A DNA stretch of 64,000 nucleotides. Origin: Myrica gale (lineage: Eukaryota; Streptophyta; Magnoliopsida; Fagales; Myricaceae). Below are positions 13,362 to 25,683 of the stretch, one piece after another. The position numbers and the translations under genes are program-made. Under the pieces are notes generated by a model that ran no database searches, had not been told where the DNA came from, and saw nothing but the letters and a program-made list of their open reading frames with translations. The stretch is from the NCBI GenBank assembly GCA_963930655.1, contig OZ005619.1, forward strand, positions 22,627,752 to 22,691,751, given 5' to 3'. Numbering within the stretch: the first letter of the stretch is position 1; every line of letters begins with the position of its first letter.

Positions 13362-14646
13362 TCACAGTACTACTGCTAAGTCTGCAATACCAAAACGAAT
13401 GTGCTTGAGAAGGACCGGTATCAAAATATCGGGGGAACTCAGACGAGGCAGATGACCTTCCGCGGCTGTGACAACAGACTCCCCACCAAGATTCTGATGC
13501 AAGTATTCTGACACTGTGACCGGCACAGCCACTTCCCTGATACTTTGTATTATGTGGCAAGGCACGGTGACGAGGCCGAGTATATGTCTCATGTGGCTTA
13601 GGAATATGGTTTGGGCCAAGGACAAGGTTATGCCCGGTCTCATATTAAAGAGGGTCCGGCAGAATTCTTGGGCAGACACCGAGTCCATGTCACCGCCCAC
13701 AACTAGTGGTGCGAACCCGGAGCACCATGCCTCGTAATTTGAGCGCACTGCTTCGAATATTTGATCTATATCTTCTCGCTCGAATCCTCCACAATAGTCC
13801 ACATCATTCAACATCCTGTTAGAAAGACCGAAACGAAATTTAACTTAAATTAAGATGGTTGGAAAAGTTACGAAATGGTTGGACAAAAGATTTAGAAATC
13901 GAAACCATACTTCTTCTCCCCCGCCGATTAAACAAGTAAACATACTGATAAGCTCAATAGAAACGAGGCACTCTAAGCAGAACGCGATTGTTTACAAAGA
14001 TCAGGACTAAACTCCTAATCGGTGTGGTATAAAATATCCCCAAACCATTTTCTCTTTAGTTGTTATACAAGGCAACACATATGAAGCATGATAAACAAAT
14101 AACTATTTTGTCTTTTTACAACTTTTTTTTACGTGTCTAAATTGGGTTTCATACAGTGGTTAACACTATATCTGCAGAAGAATAGTAATTGACAATGTTT
14201 TTTTCCTTGCGTGCAGAAGATTATTACTTGATTGCCAAACGAACTGCGTCAGATATCTGAATATATAGAGCGATGTACCTCGGGGTGGGGGAGAACATGA
14301 CAATCTTAGAGGAAAATTCAGGGCGTATGATGGAGGCGATGGAACCTATCATGGCGGAGAATGAGTGGCCGACAAAGATGCAGGAATCAACTTGTAGCTC
14401 TTCCAAGATCGCAAGCAGGTCGTATGCGAAACCCTCCAGCGTCAAATACCGCTCAAAATCGAAGTAATCTGGGTTTGTCGTACCGGCGCCCATAATATCA
14501 TAGAGGATGATACGGTATTCATCAACAATGTGAGGTATAAGATGCTTCCACACCGACTGATCGGTGCCAAACCCGTGTCCAAGTACTATTATTCTCTCGC
14601 CTGATCCCAAAACCCTCACATTGTGAGCTTCTTCCACTATACCCAT
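13362..14646 (-). CDS. KAI2/HTL-like alpha/beta-hydrolase with Glu in place of catalytic Asp
   Basis: Two exons, 14279-14646 and 13362-13815, encode 273 residues; KAI2 is 270 long and has the same single intron after the SPR motif. The start [17 protein letters not shown] and the motifs [24 protein letters not shown] and [10 protein letters not shown] assign it to the karrikin/KAI2-ligand receptor family, nuclear-cytosolic hydrolase-receptors that signal with MAX2. Ser95 is present and the His is at residue 244, after a 2-residue deletion relative to KAI2 His246. Residue 217 is Glu (codon GAA) instead of the triad Asp. Further differences from Arabidopsis KAI2 are N51I, V96F, Y124M, L142I and L218V. 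The frame is intact. It could be a diverged receptor or a gene losing function. Confidence 0.9.
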
Positions 14647-15129
14647 TACTATTTATTTTTAAACTCTGCCTACGACGATTCGTTGACCTGGTTCTACAGC
14701 ATGAAAGAGCTTCCCCTTTTGGGTTCTTCATTTTGCACCTTCATGGGTATTGAGTAGGTGGCGCAGAAAGTGTGCGTGTCATTAATACACTGTGACGTGT
14801 TTCCTGCCGTGTCATTCTCATGGGACCTTTTTCTGTTCCTGCCGCAACGCCGTTGGTCTACCGACTGACACCTGTATATCACGATTGGTTGGGATGGTTA
14901 ACCACTTAAACCGTTTTTTAATCGCAACATGTAGTCCGCGACTCTGAGTCTTCGGTCTGATCTGGTCAAGTGGTTTATGTTCTGTGATTGAATGGGGGTG
15001 CATGACATTTCCAGGTCACTATGAAATTAGAGGGGATCTCATTTTTTTTTCTCCTCCCCCAAGGCAATTAAATGGGATTATTTGGTGCCCTGTGCCGGCC
15101 TGTCATTAATACCACTCCACCAACTACAT
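14647..15129. other. Upstream region of the first KAI2 copy
   Basis: This stretch lies 5' of the minus-strand gene starting at 14646 and should hold its promoter and leader. Short open frames on both strands show no family resemblance. Nothing else was recognised. Confidence 0.4.
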
Positions 15130-15713
15130 CAACGGGGGCGGAGCCAGAAATTTTGTTGCTGCTGCCCTCTTCCTTTGCTTCTTTCTTAGCAATTTCTAAG
15201 GGACTTCTCAATCTCGTCATCGGAAGATTTCTCTACTTTCTTCTTCCTCTGACGAGTAAGATCAAGCGAGCAATCAATGTCTTCAATCACAATCATAGAC
15301 TTACTGGTTGTCTCAATCAAAAGTTTCCTCAGCTCTGTGTTGTCCTTCACTGCTGCATGCTCAAGATCGTAGACATCGTAGTTCAACAGATTCGCCATTG
15401 CTGCAATCATCGTCGACTTCCCAGTACCCGGAGGCCCGTAAAGTAGATAACCCCTCTTCCAGGCCTTTCCAATCTTTGCATAGAAGTCCTTACTCTTGCT
15501 GAAAGTCAACAGATCTTCAGTAATCTCCTTCTTCTTCTCCGGCTCCATCGCCATTGTTTCGAAGGTTGCTGGATGCTCGAACACAATATGACTCCACATG
15601 GTTTGCTTGTAGCTCGGCCACTTGTAACCAGGGCTATTTGTGTACAGCTTCCTCTGCCTATTCTTCACTCTAATCTCCTTCCCTTCCTTCACGACATGGC
15701 TCCCACAATGGAC
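15130..15713 (-). pseudogene. AAA-ATPase (BCS1/ASD-like) fragment
   Basis: The frame from about 15713 down to 15186 matches the middle of plant AAA-ATPases of the AATP1/ASD group: KEGKEIRVKNRQRKLYTNSP, then YLLYGPPGTGKST (Walker A) and IVIEDIDCSLDLT (Walker B). The N-terminal third is absent, and sequence before it is a doubled 18-bp segment next to a run of C. After Walker B the frame ends at LRNC-stop. A Lys/Glu-rich stretch continues in another frame to about 15130, then resemblance is lost, so the second half of the ATPase domain and the C-terminus are missing. Truncation at both ends plus a frameshift means it is almost certainly nonfunctional. Confidence 0.85.
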
Positions 15714-17912
15714 TTGGCTCCCACAATGGACTTTCTGCCCCCCCCCCCCCCCCCGTACATCAAGGCTTCATGCGTTACAATGTCAAAGTATCCTTTCCCT
15801 GCCATATGGGTAACCACTTTAATAATGATAATGAAACTAACCGGTAGATCGGGGCTCTTTTGTTCGTTTCTATTTTGATTTAGTAATTATGCGATTGGAT
15901 ATCAATGTCGTACGATTACTATGCATTTAGGTAGGAAAAGAATAATAAAAAACAATAATTTAAACTTTTATTAATATTTATCCCCCTAGCCCCATCCCTC
16001 GGACTAGGGGTGTTCATTTGTACCGGTAGTGACCGTTTTAACCACTAAAATTGTTACCACTATCGCTACCGTAACCGATAAGGGCGGTTATTGTGCCTTA
16101 GCGATGCGGTGACGGTGAGGTTTTTGCCAAACCGTCACCTACACTACTATTAACCACCCCTAATTGAGACTTAAGATGATTATTGATTATGTAACATACT
16201 TTTGTTGAGCTTTTATTGGAATATGTTAGTTGGTTTATGTCAAATTGTTAGACACTTTTATTAGACTTTAGTCTTTATGTTTGAATATGATATTATGTTG
16301 GACTTTTGGATAACTTAATATATTTGTTATGATTATTAATGATTATGATATTATGTTTGAATATGCTATGATATTTGTCCATTTGATATGATTATTGATT
16401 ATAATATTATGTTAGAAATTTAAACAACCCAAAATAGTGAAAAAAATTTAAAAAAGCCAAAGGAAAAACCCATTTTTTTGGCACAACAGTTATACGGTTT
16501 AAGCGGTTACCGTATAACCGTTACCGTTAATACCGTCATCGACAAGAGCGGTTATCGTGCCTTAGCGGTGCGGTGACGGTGTCAATTATGTGATTCCGTC
16601 AATTGCGGTGACGGTTTTTACCAAACCGTCACCTACACTAACATTAACCATCACTTCTATAAGGTTGGAGGTAGTGGTGGTTAACGTTCTGATTCAACAC
16701 CTACACTAACGTTAACCTTATATAAGTCAAACGAAGTCAGATGTTGCATCAGAATATAATATTGCCACTACTTCTAACATGTGATCGAAGATTTCTTGGA
16801 TGCTTCATTAAAAGTTTATCAGGAACAGAAATTGAGAGGACATATATAGTTAATGCACTTCAGCACTTGTACAGGAAGAAATTAAAACATTAGGAGCATC
16901 GCAAGAGCACAATTAGTGACCTGCATGCAAATTGATTCTATGTAGAGCCTTAGAGGGAAGGGGGAAACAGCCAAAACAGCCAAGTATTTGCATAAACATT
17001 AATAATTTAATATATTCCCCGGCCGGTTTGAGCTTATACTTTAGCTTGACTTGAGCTCCCTAGTCCTTATGATAGTCAACTGTACTATATACAGGCTGAA
17101 CTTCATAAATTCCAAAAGGATTAAATTTAGTCTTAATTAATTTTTCAGTTTTTATAGTTAACTTTTTCTCATTTTCAGTTTTAATTCTACTCCTAAGAAT
17201 CTATGAGATTAACTGCTTATTCCAAAAAAGTTCTTCGATCCATTCAAACACCAACTACACAAGGCATGTATGCATATTCTGTTGACGAAAAACTGGTCAC
17301 TAATATTAAGCGATTTGGGTTGAACGAATTTAGATGTCAAGCAATAATTGGTGGTGAGACTTATTTTCCGGTAACCACGTAGGCATATTCGGTTAGTCGT
17401 TAGATAGAAAAGTTAAATCACACGGGAAAAGAACTGGCGGATTAATTAAATTTTAAATAATGATATTTATTTAAGTTTGCATGGTTTGATCACTTCCTCT
17501 TGAATAACATAGTACTTATCCGAAAAACCACAAATTCTGATTAGAATATTTTAAATTAAACCAAAATAATGGTGCAGAAGAAATACACTCTTTCTTTACA
17601 CATTAGCTTCTTTATCTTTTTCATTATTTAAAAAAAAATTATTTTCTTAAAATTAATGATTCACACGACAAAAAAGTTAACAAAATTACAAGTAATATTA
17701 TTTTAATTTTGACTAACACGTGTGAAAATTATGATTAAAGCTAATATGTAAATCATTAACTTTATAAATAGAAGTTAAACAAACAGGACTTATTTGATAA
17801 AAAATGAAAATTAAGAAACTTTATAATAAATTTAAAAATCGAAATACGAATTGTCAAAAGATCCCAAAATTTAGACACGAAATAGTTACATAACCCAAAA
17901 AAAATTAGAATA
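15714..17912. other. Repeat-rich spacer between the two KAI2 copies
   Basis: No intact gene was seen. It contains a homopolymer C tract near 15737-15755, two related blocks at 16007-16170 and 16490-16660, then AT-rich sequence. The right end should contain the 3' untranslated region of the second KAI2 copy. Confidence 0.6.
16007..16665. repeat. Related GGTGACGGT-rich repeat blocks, probably nested MITE remnants
   Basis: The first block begins TAGGGGTGTTCATTTG and ends ACCACCCCTA at about 16167, an inverted-end arrangement common in small hAT-type elements. A second block at about 16490-16660 repeats in direct orientation the core GTGCCTTAGCG(A/G)TGCGGTGA and CCAAACCGTCACCTACACTA. AT-rich sequence separates them. 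No clear target duplication was found. Confidence 0.55.
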
Positions 17913-19931
17913 TCATGGACAAATGTCATGATGAATATGCCTGAGAATAACAGGAACTACAACCTCTGGCGCACTCAACTGGGGAATGTGACCCTCCGTC
18001 GATATGATTTCCACGATCGATTTGCTGCCAAGATTTTGATGCAAGTACTCGGACACCAAAACCGGCACGGCCATGTCCTTCATGCTCTGTATAATGTGAC
18101 AAGGCACAGTGACCAGGGATAGTTTTTGTCTAAAATCGCTTTGGAACGTGGTCTGAACCAAGCTCAGGGCTATGTCTGGTCTCACGTTGAACAGGGTCCG
18201 GCTAAATTCCTGGACCGCCCACGAGTCCATGTCCCCGCCCACCATTAGGGGAGCAAACCCAGAACACCATGCCTTGTAGTTAGATTGCAGAGCGTCGAAT
18301 AACTGGTCTAGATCTTCTTGCTCAAACCCTCCATAGTAATTCACGTCATTCAAATACCTTGTTAAGGAGAAATAAAAGTGGCGAATTAATAAACAGATCA
18401 TGTATTATTGTACAATAGAGAATTTACTTAGCTTTAAAGGGGTTGTCAGCATAACACTTGCAAAAGCAAATTAAGAGAACAAATTATTGAGGTAATTAAA
18501 CGCTTATTCTATTAATTCACAGATGATCACTTTACAATTAGGTAGTGAAACAAAATATTATCCCTAAAAATAATTGTCCAAGTACCAGAGTATTTGATAA
18601 GAGGTAGTTCTAGTTTAGAATATTATCTTGAGGAATAACCATGTTACCGTCGTGAGTTTTATCATTTTAGCAAATCGATCCCTAAATCTCTAATTTAGAC
18701 AAGTGATCAATCACCTCGAATTGCCGTATAATGTTTTGTCCATTTTGAAGGGAGGTTCATCACTTGTCTAATTTTGCATGTCAGATTCTTAAGACACTTC
18801 CACGTGCCTTAAAAAATAGCAAGAAAAAAGATAAATAAAAGAGGAAGCGGTGTTAATGAGGGGAATAAAAAAAATAAAGCGAATATAGTCCCTAATAATT
18901 TTTCTTAGATCTGAAGCTGCCCCAGTTTCTGTTTTCGTCACAAATCACTGTTCAACTCTCGATGTGCAAGGCCTCGAAGCCCGTCGATCTCTATGACTAT
19001 CCATTAACGAAACCTTATTCATTTAATTTGTTCTATTTTATATGGCCATGGAAGCTCGTATTCATTCAATGTTCATCTAAATGAGATGTTTCTTCCAGGA
19101 CGCGCGGTGCCGATCGAGACAATATAATCTTTTTTTTTATTATAATAAAAATAAAAACTTTATTCAAATAATCTATCTTTTTACTCTCTTTTTTTTTATC
19201 GATTTTAATATTTTAAAATTTTAATCCCTACAAAATTTTAAAACTAAAACACATCTCCAACACATTGGCAGAAGATGACTGCAGGTGGGACAGTTTCAAC
19301 CGCTAGAGATGAGACTACGCGCTTCCTCGCCCTGGAGATCCACTCCCTTGTTGGGGGGGCAGCGAAGGATCGAGGTGGAGGCCACCATCCGTCCAAAACT
19401 TATGTGGGCTTTCTTTCTGTATATTATTTTTATTTGTTTCCCTAAGACATTGAGGTCATGTCTTAAATCATCTGGCAAGTATATTATCACATTTTTAGTT
19501 TAATTTGGAGATAAATGATAATAATTTTGTCCTAATTACAAAAATCCACATACGTACCTGGGGGAGCCGCCAAGCATGAGGACCTTCAAGAAGAGATCAG
19601 GGCGAATAATGGACGCAAGGACACCTATGATGGCCGAGATGGAATGGCCCACAAAGATGCACGAATCAACTCGTAGCTCTTCCAGTATGGCAAGCAGGTC
19701 ATACGCATAACCCTCGAGAGTGGAGTACCGTCCGTAGTCGAAGTAGTCCGGGTTGGTGGTACCTGCGCCAATGTTATCGTACAAAATGACTTGGTAGCAG
19801 TTGTCCTCCAGAAGGTGAGGAACAACGTGCCTCCACACCGACTGGTCCGAACCGAAGCCATGGGCCAGAACAATCTTCCGTTGGCCGGAACCCAGAATCT
19901 TCACGTTGTGAGCTTGTTCAACGATCCCCAT
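17913..19931 (-). CDS. KAI2/HTL-like receptor, catalytic triad intact
   Basis: Exons 19558-19931 and 17913-18357, separated by a 1.2-kb intron, encode 272 residues. The start [20 protein letters not shown] and the motifs [34 protein letters not shown] and [18 protein letters not shown] place it in the KAI2 family. Ser97, Asp219 and His248 form the triad, shifted by two because of a 2-residue insertion around EDNCYQ. The pocket Tyr after SPR is kept. The position equivalent to KAI2 Val96 is Ile, and the Gly of the usual LGHGF is Ala. The family hydrolyses and senses karrikin-derived or endogenous KAI2 ligand and recruits MAX2 to degrade SMAX1-type repressors; that role is inferred. It lies about 3.3 kb from the other copy in the same orientation. 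Confidence 0.93.
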
Positions 19932-22828
19932 TTTCTGATCCAGTTTTTTCCTTCGACCTTAGTTTTCTTTTGGTGTTCTGTTCCTTAACTATAACGATTG
20001 GAACTAACCAGTAGATCAGGACCCTTTTATAGTTTCATTTGGTATTTTCCTTTTTGTTTTAATCGTGATATTGTGAGTTTTAAAAGCTTTTAGATGTACT
20101 CATTCTTGCCATTCATGATAGAGATCTTGGCTCTTCGTGGCTACAAGGATACCCTATCCATCTCCGGACAGAGCTGAAAGATTCCAAACCACGGCAATGG
20201 ACTGTGGACAGCGACGGAGTTCGGCTTATTGAGTTAAGAGAGAGAGAAATGCGCTGACTTAAGTGAGGGTGATAGTAAAATAAAAATACATAAAATAGAA
20301 TAAGAGGTAATGGTACGGATTAAAGATATAAACAAATGATTATTGAAAAGATTGTTTAACCAACTCATAATTAATTCAAATGCGCTAAGCCGGCACAAGT
20401 GGGGACGGCCGCCACCGCCCCCCCCCCCCCCCCTCCCGCGAGCTTCCAAATCTGCCTCTCAAGGATCTGAATAATTAAAATATATTTGACATTTTAAAAA
20501 AAATCATTGCATTCCTACTAAAATTGCCTTCTTCAAAAAAAAATTGAAAAGGAGAAAAATGTAGTCAAGTTTGAGCATTTTTTATTAATAGGATACTATC
20601 AAATGATAACCTTTCGCCTTCAACAAAATGTATGGCGCCCCAAGATAAGTTTTCTAGCTTAGATGGTCTTCCCAATGTGATACCTTTTTTTTTTAATTTT
20701 TTTGTAATCAAAATAATTGGCTCCACATTCCTGGTCAAAAAATACATCGTCAGAGGATCAACCCTTTAATAACCAAGGAATGTTGTTATTTTGAGGATGA
20801 GTACCGGAATGGATAGCCCATTCCAGTTTAAGTATTCACCGGAATCTAAAATTTCTTTCAGTTCCATCGATGGAGAAGAGAAAGCAATCTGTTCGTTAAT
20901 GATTTTGATTGGTGCATCTGAATCTGCACCTCTGTCAACGGTTGAGGAATTGCCGCAACCAGATCAGCCGAAGACCCGAGGTTTGCCTCCCAGCCCACGT
21001 ACATGGACACAGCCCACGCACAGGCCTAAGAGAAAGAAAGTTCTAAGACCTTGACAGCAATAGTCACATTCTTGCCCTGAGGCCTAATAACGACATTAGG
21101 CTATGTTTGGAAAGAGGGTTGAGTTTTGGTTTGTTTGGGTTTGGGTTTTAAAATTTAAAATTCAAATTTTAAGGGCAACAATATTTGCCCATCCATTGCC
21201 AATTTAAGCGTCGGGTAATTTAATATTTGATTTTTTTTATGACGAAAAGATTAATGACAAGGGCAACAAAGTTCCATTCATTTATAAATAAATAAATAAA
21301 AGAAAAAAAGAAAAAAATTATAACAACACGTACAATGGTATATCTGCAGCTGCATAGGCACTTAGGAGTATAGTCAACCCTTATAAAAGCCTCACAAATG
21401 TCTTATGCGTGTGTCGCTCCTGCTTTTTTACAAAAGTAACTTTAGGCGATTGCAGCCCGACTTATTGGGGAACGGATTCGGTCCGAAGCTGAATCCGTGC
21501 GAAGTGGTAAGGCCAGCCGTCAACGGTCGGAATTGCCCGACCAACACTGTTCGGGCAGGTGTGAGTCCCTGGACCCTTACCAACTTCGCACGGATTCGAC
21601 TTCGCACCGTTTCCGACTTAATGTGCATAGTTTGCGATATATAGACATGAGAAAAAAAATGAAGGTGTCAGTAGTCAGCTGCAAAAGGTGAGCCCATGTG
21701 GTCATAGAAATCAGCGCGGAAACAAAAAACTATTTCCGAAATCAACGTCCAAACGCACTTAAATTCGAGAACACTATTTTTAGTTTGACAAAAGAAAAAA
21801 ATAGTCCTAAGTTTTCCCCACGCTGCGTAGAAGTCACGGCTTCATACCAACATTAAGACCGCTAATATATCTATGGGATAAAAAGACCTTCCCAAATGAA
21901 TGTCAGTCAATCCACTTCTTACAAATCACTGAATTATGTCAAATTTTTGGCCTGCCGTTTGTTATATTATGCTAGGATATTGACAGGTGATTCCCTATAT
22001 TGTATATACTTACGTCACTATAAAGAATCATGGAAATCAATAATTCACACGAACCTCAACAACAACAAAACAAGATGAATAATCCTGAAACCATTGAATA
22101 AAAATTAATATATGAAAAGAGAAGGAAAAATAGAATCATATATGCTTCGTGAGCGGCTCCATAAAGAATGATATAATTTGCAAATTAAATAGAGAAAAGA
22201 AATCGCTTCTCAAGTCCTTCAGAGGAGGATTTTAGTAGACAATCGTTAGTTCTATGAAAGAACTCAAGTCCGATGTCTTAACAGGATTCAAATATTCCAT
22301 ATTTTGCCAGTCAGTTATATCGAACTTAATTACTGAATGCCCTTATGAAAGAATTATATATCAGTAAGGCTCTCAATAAGAACAGATAACAGACGTTTAG
22401 AAGGTCAGTAATAAATCGAGAGACCTTGACTTATATTTCCAGCAAGCATTAACAAGATATTTACAAAAATCATTCACAAAATAACCGAAGTGCAAAATGA
22501 GGCCAAAACCCAAGCTGAGAAGTCAGGTAGCTTCAAATTTTAGGGTATTGGATTTGGTAAAAAAGTGAAGAAAGATGATTTTTAATATTTATTATAATAA
22601 AAAGTAATGATGTGATAGGAGAAGAAATTATATTGTAATTTTTTTTTGTATTAAAATTTTACTTTGCAAACCTATGCACAACCCGTTGTGATTTCAATAC
22701 TGAAACTGTATCCTGCCTTCCAGCCAGGAGTACCTTTCTGTGCAATAACTTATCAACTTTTACACAAAGATTATCCCATCTTTTTATCTAAGCACATAGA
22801 CTCTCACATCTTACTAGATATGGTTCAC
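19932..22828. other. Intergenic region between the second KAI2 copy and the PP2C gene
   Basis: The left end is the upstream side of the KAI2 copy. A homopolymer C tract lies near 20416-20434. A short minus-strand open region at about 20565-20950, interrupted by a stop, could not be assigned to a family. A GC-richer inverted repeat lies at 21491-21597. The rest is AT-rich with no recognisable gene. Confidence 0.5.
21491..21597. repeat. Inverted repeat able to form a hairpin
   Basis: The left arm at 21491-21512 (GAATCCGTGCGAAGTGGTAAGG) is matched by the reverse complement of 21575-21597 with one extra base. The 62-bp loop contains further GGTCGG/CCGACC complementarity. It is more GC-rich than its surroundings. 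It could be the end pair of a small fold-back transposon. Confidence 0.6.
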
Positions 22829-25665
22829 TTAGGAGACAGTATGAAGTGAGACCTCTGCATCATCTGCATCCGCTTTCAGGGAGAATATATCTAAAGGACT
22901 ATTAATGCACTCAAAGAGGCAGTGATTCTTGAGCCTACCATTTGGAGAGCCTTGCGGATGATCCAGATATATGACAATGACTGTAATATCATCGTGAAAA
23001 TGTCGCCTTACCCCCTTTTCAATTCTTTTTATGTCGTCATATCTCATTTCTCTTTTCTTCGCAGCCTCCTGAAGGGCAGTTCTCACCAATCTCTTGGTTA
23101 TTCCCTGCAACAGAATTTTGACAGTTCTTACTATCCATTCATATACTGTAACCAGGTAGAAAATGTATTGACGCAGTAGAAAGTACACATGTGTATTGAC
23201 AGAAAGGAAAAATTAAGAGAGCACAACTAAAGTTTGGCAGGCCTTACGATTCTTGGATATTTTAATACAACATCAACAGCAGCTTCATCACTTAAATGCT
23301 CCCATAGACCATCTGATGCAAATATCAAAAACATGTCATGTGGTTTTAACTTCCTAGTCACGATTGAGGGCTCTGCTGTTATTACAGGTCTTTTTAAAGG
23401 AATGGGTGATCCGAACTGCTGGAAAAGTGGAACTCTGTTGAACTCAGGTTTCTTCAGGTAGACATCTCCAATTGATCTCGAGACCTATAAAGGGGAAGCA
23501 CAATATAAGGAATTCCCGGCATAACAAACCTTTTGAATACATAAACAGAATTTATTACCAAGCAATAAGGTAGCGTCTATCGAGAAGAATACATCCACTT
23601 AAACAGTCGTGTCATTTCTTCGTTCATTTGTAAATAGTAACCATCCTTTTATTTTTTCTATCACTGAAACTAATTGAAGTCTACCAGAATGTTGTCATAT
23701 AGTATTGTTTTCATTTTAATACAATTTCATAGGCCAGAAAATTAATGTTTCACCTTTCAAGTGCTTAAATAGTCAAAAGAATACGTCACAAGGATCACAT
23801 ATAGATAACATCTCAAATGATAATGATAAATTGCAGAATGCAGTGCTTTTGAGTCATTATGTGCATCACATGAGTTGTCGCTTAACTTATCATAGTTGAT
23901 TATGGCTGTCTGAAAGAGAAGCCAAGAAGCCAAAAAGCCAGAGCAGTTGAAAATAGAAGGATACTGTTGAAAAACAGGGAGAATATTACACCCACACCAG
24001 AAAGTTTTTTCCAGCGAGGATAACACCATACAGAAAGCATTACTTTGAGAATCTATGTTTCCAAAATAACAGTACTTCACCTGATAAACCTAATAAGAGC
24101 AAGATGGGATATTTAAAGGATAGACATTAATGGTTTGACATGATCTCAAGAAAGATTCGTTATTTTTCTGTAGTGGTCCTTTTATGAAGTCCTATATCAG
24201 TTACTACTGCAGGAAGAGACAATACATTAACAGGCATCTCATCTCTATATAATACATTATGTCACAAAGCACATTATCTCTTTCTATACACATAAGAGTA
24301 ACGATTTAATTTCAAGAAAGATGAGAGATGCCCATCCTCATATAACAGGATCACAAAATAAAAGAAGGCTAGCAAAATCCACTTCTGACATTAACTACAA
24401 TATAAATCTTACCAGCACTGCAGAAGGATTACATTATTAGAGAACATTGAGGAAATTAACAAATATCAACGCAATTATACTTTTTAAAATTGATCTCTCC
24501 ATACACCAAAACAATATTAGACACCTTTATAGATCATATAAACTTCCAGGAAACAGCCACTAGATGCGCATTGCTCATAAGTTGACTAAAAAAAAACAAA
24601 TCCTTGCTATCAAAGCTTACATCAATCACAACCTAAGGAGAAGATAGAGCCCTGAACCTGATTCTGACCTGAATAATACCCTTGATTCGCCAAACTCCAT
24701 GGGTATACACCACAATGTGTGAATCATCAGGATGAAGTGCCTTCACTTCTTTTCTCACCTCCTCCACTCCAACATTATGATCAGTAGATAACCGCTCTGG
24801 CACCACTGGACTGTTCGCTTGTCCTGATTTTCTACGGCCTAGAACTGCCCTCGAGTCCCCAAGATTAGCAACATATAAAACATTATCCGAAATAGCCCCA
24901 ATCAGACAACATGAACCCACAGAAGCAATTTGAGGCTGAACCTCCCATGATCGCTTCACCAAGTGTAAGAATTCCTTTTCTGTGGCCTCAAATGCCTTCT
25001 TGATAACATCCTCGGACAATCCACCCTGTTCTGTTGCAAACTCTGAGGGCAAAAAAACAAAGAGCCTAAATAGTCAATATTGGAGAATTGTTGCGGGGAA
25101 TTAAGACCTGAGCTCAAGAAAATAAATTAGAAATTCTAGTGCAGATTCTTATGTTACTTTTGGTTTAAATTTTTAAAGAACAATAGTAGAACCGAGCCAG
25201 CCACCTCAGCTAAGCGAAATAGTGATGCTAGTACTCATCAAGTCCACAAAACCAGATCTTTAAACTTTGTTTCCTTTTGAACTATTACGACTGCAAGTTT
25301 AAACAAAGAGTTGTTTTTTTGCAATAGAAACTGAAATACAAAGCTGAAAGCAACAATATTTTCAAAAGAAATACAAAAGGAGCTTCACCTGGGGTAGTAA
25401 ACTTACTGTGAAGGAAAGGGAAGAGGTGGTGGGAGATGAAGCGAGAAGCTTCGGGGCCACCATGCCCGTCGTAGACACCGACGTACGTGGCGGAAGGAGA
25501 GGTGAATACTTGTCCCTGGTCTTCGAGGTAGGAGTTCGCTTGCACTACCGCGATCGAGTAGTCTCCTAATGCGTGGGGCTTCAGCTCCATGTGCCACAGA
25601 AGCCCATCCTCACCCCCTCGACTTCCAAAGCACATCTCCAATGGCCGCCTACACAGCTCCAACAT
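22829..25665 (-). CDS. Protein phosphatase 2C, clade D
   Basis: Four exons, 25407-25665, 24669-25042, 23248-23484 and 22829-23104, give 381 residues, the usual clade-D length. The start [20 protein letters not shown] follows a CT-rich leader. PP2C motifs occur in order: [10 protein letters not shown] (metal-binding Asp near residue 66), [49 protein letters not shown] and [11 protein letters not shown]. These carry the acidic residues that hold the two Mn/Mg ions. Clade-D PP2Cs dephosphorylate plasma-membrane H+-ATPases and are inhibited by SAUR proteins in auxin-driven growth; this is family knowledge. All junctions are GT-AG and the frame is unbroken. Confidence 0.93.
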
Positions 25666-25683
25666 CTCTCTCTCTCTCTCTCT
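25664..25683. repeat. CT/GA dinucleotide microsatellite in the PP2C leader
   Basis: A short run of CT on the plus strand (GA on the coding strand) ends exactly at the PP2C start codon. Pyrimidine/purine tracts of this kind are common in plant leaders. Confidence 0.7.

Noticed and set aside
20565..20950. Minus-strand open pieces near 20.6-20.9 kb resembling a small gene
   Set aside because: They are separated by a stop, have no splice signals that join them convincingly, and no family was recognised.
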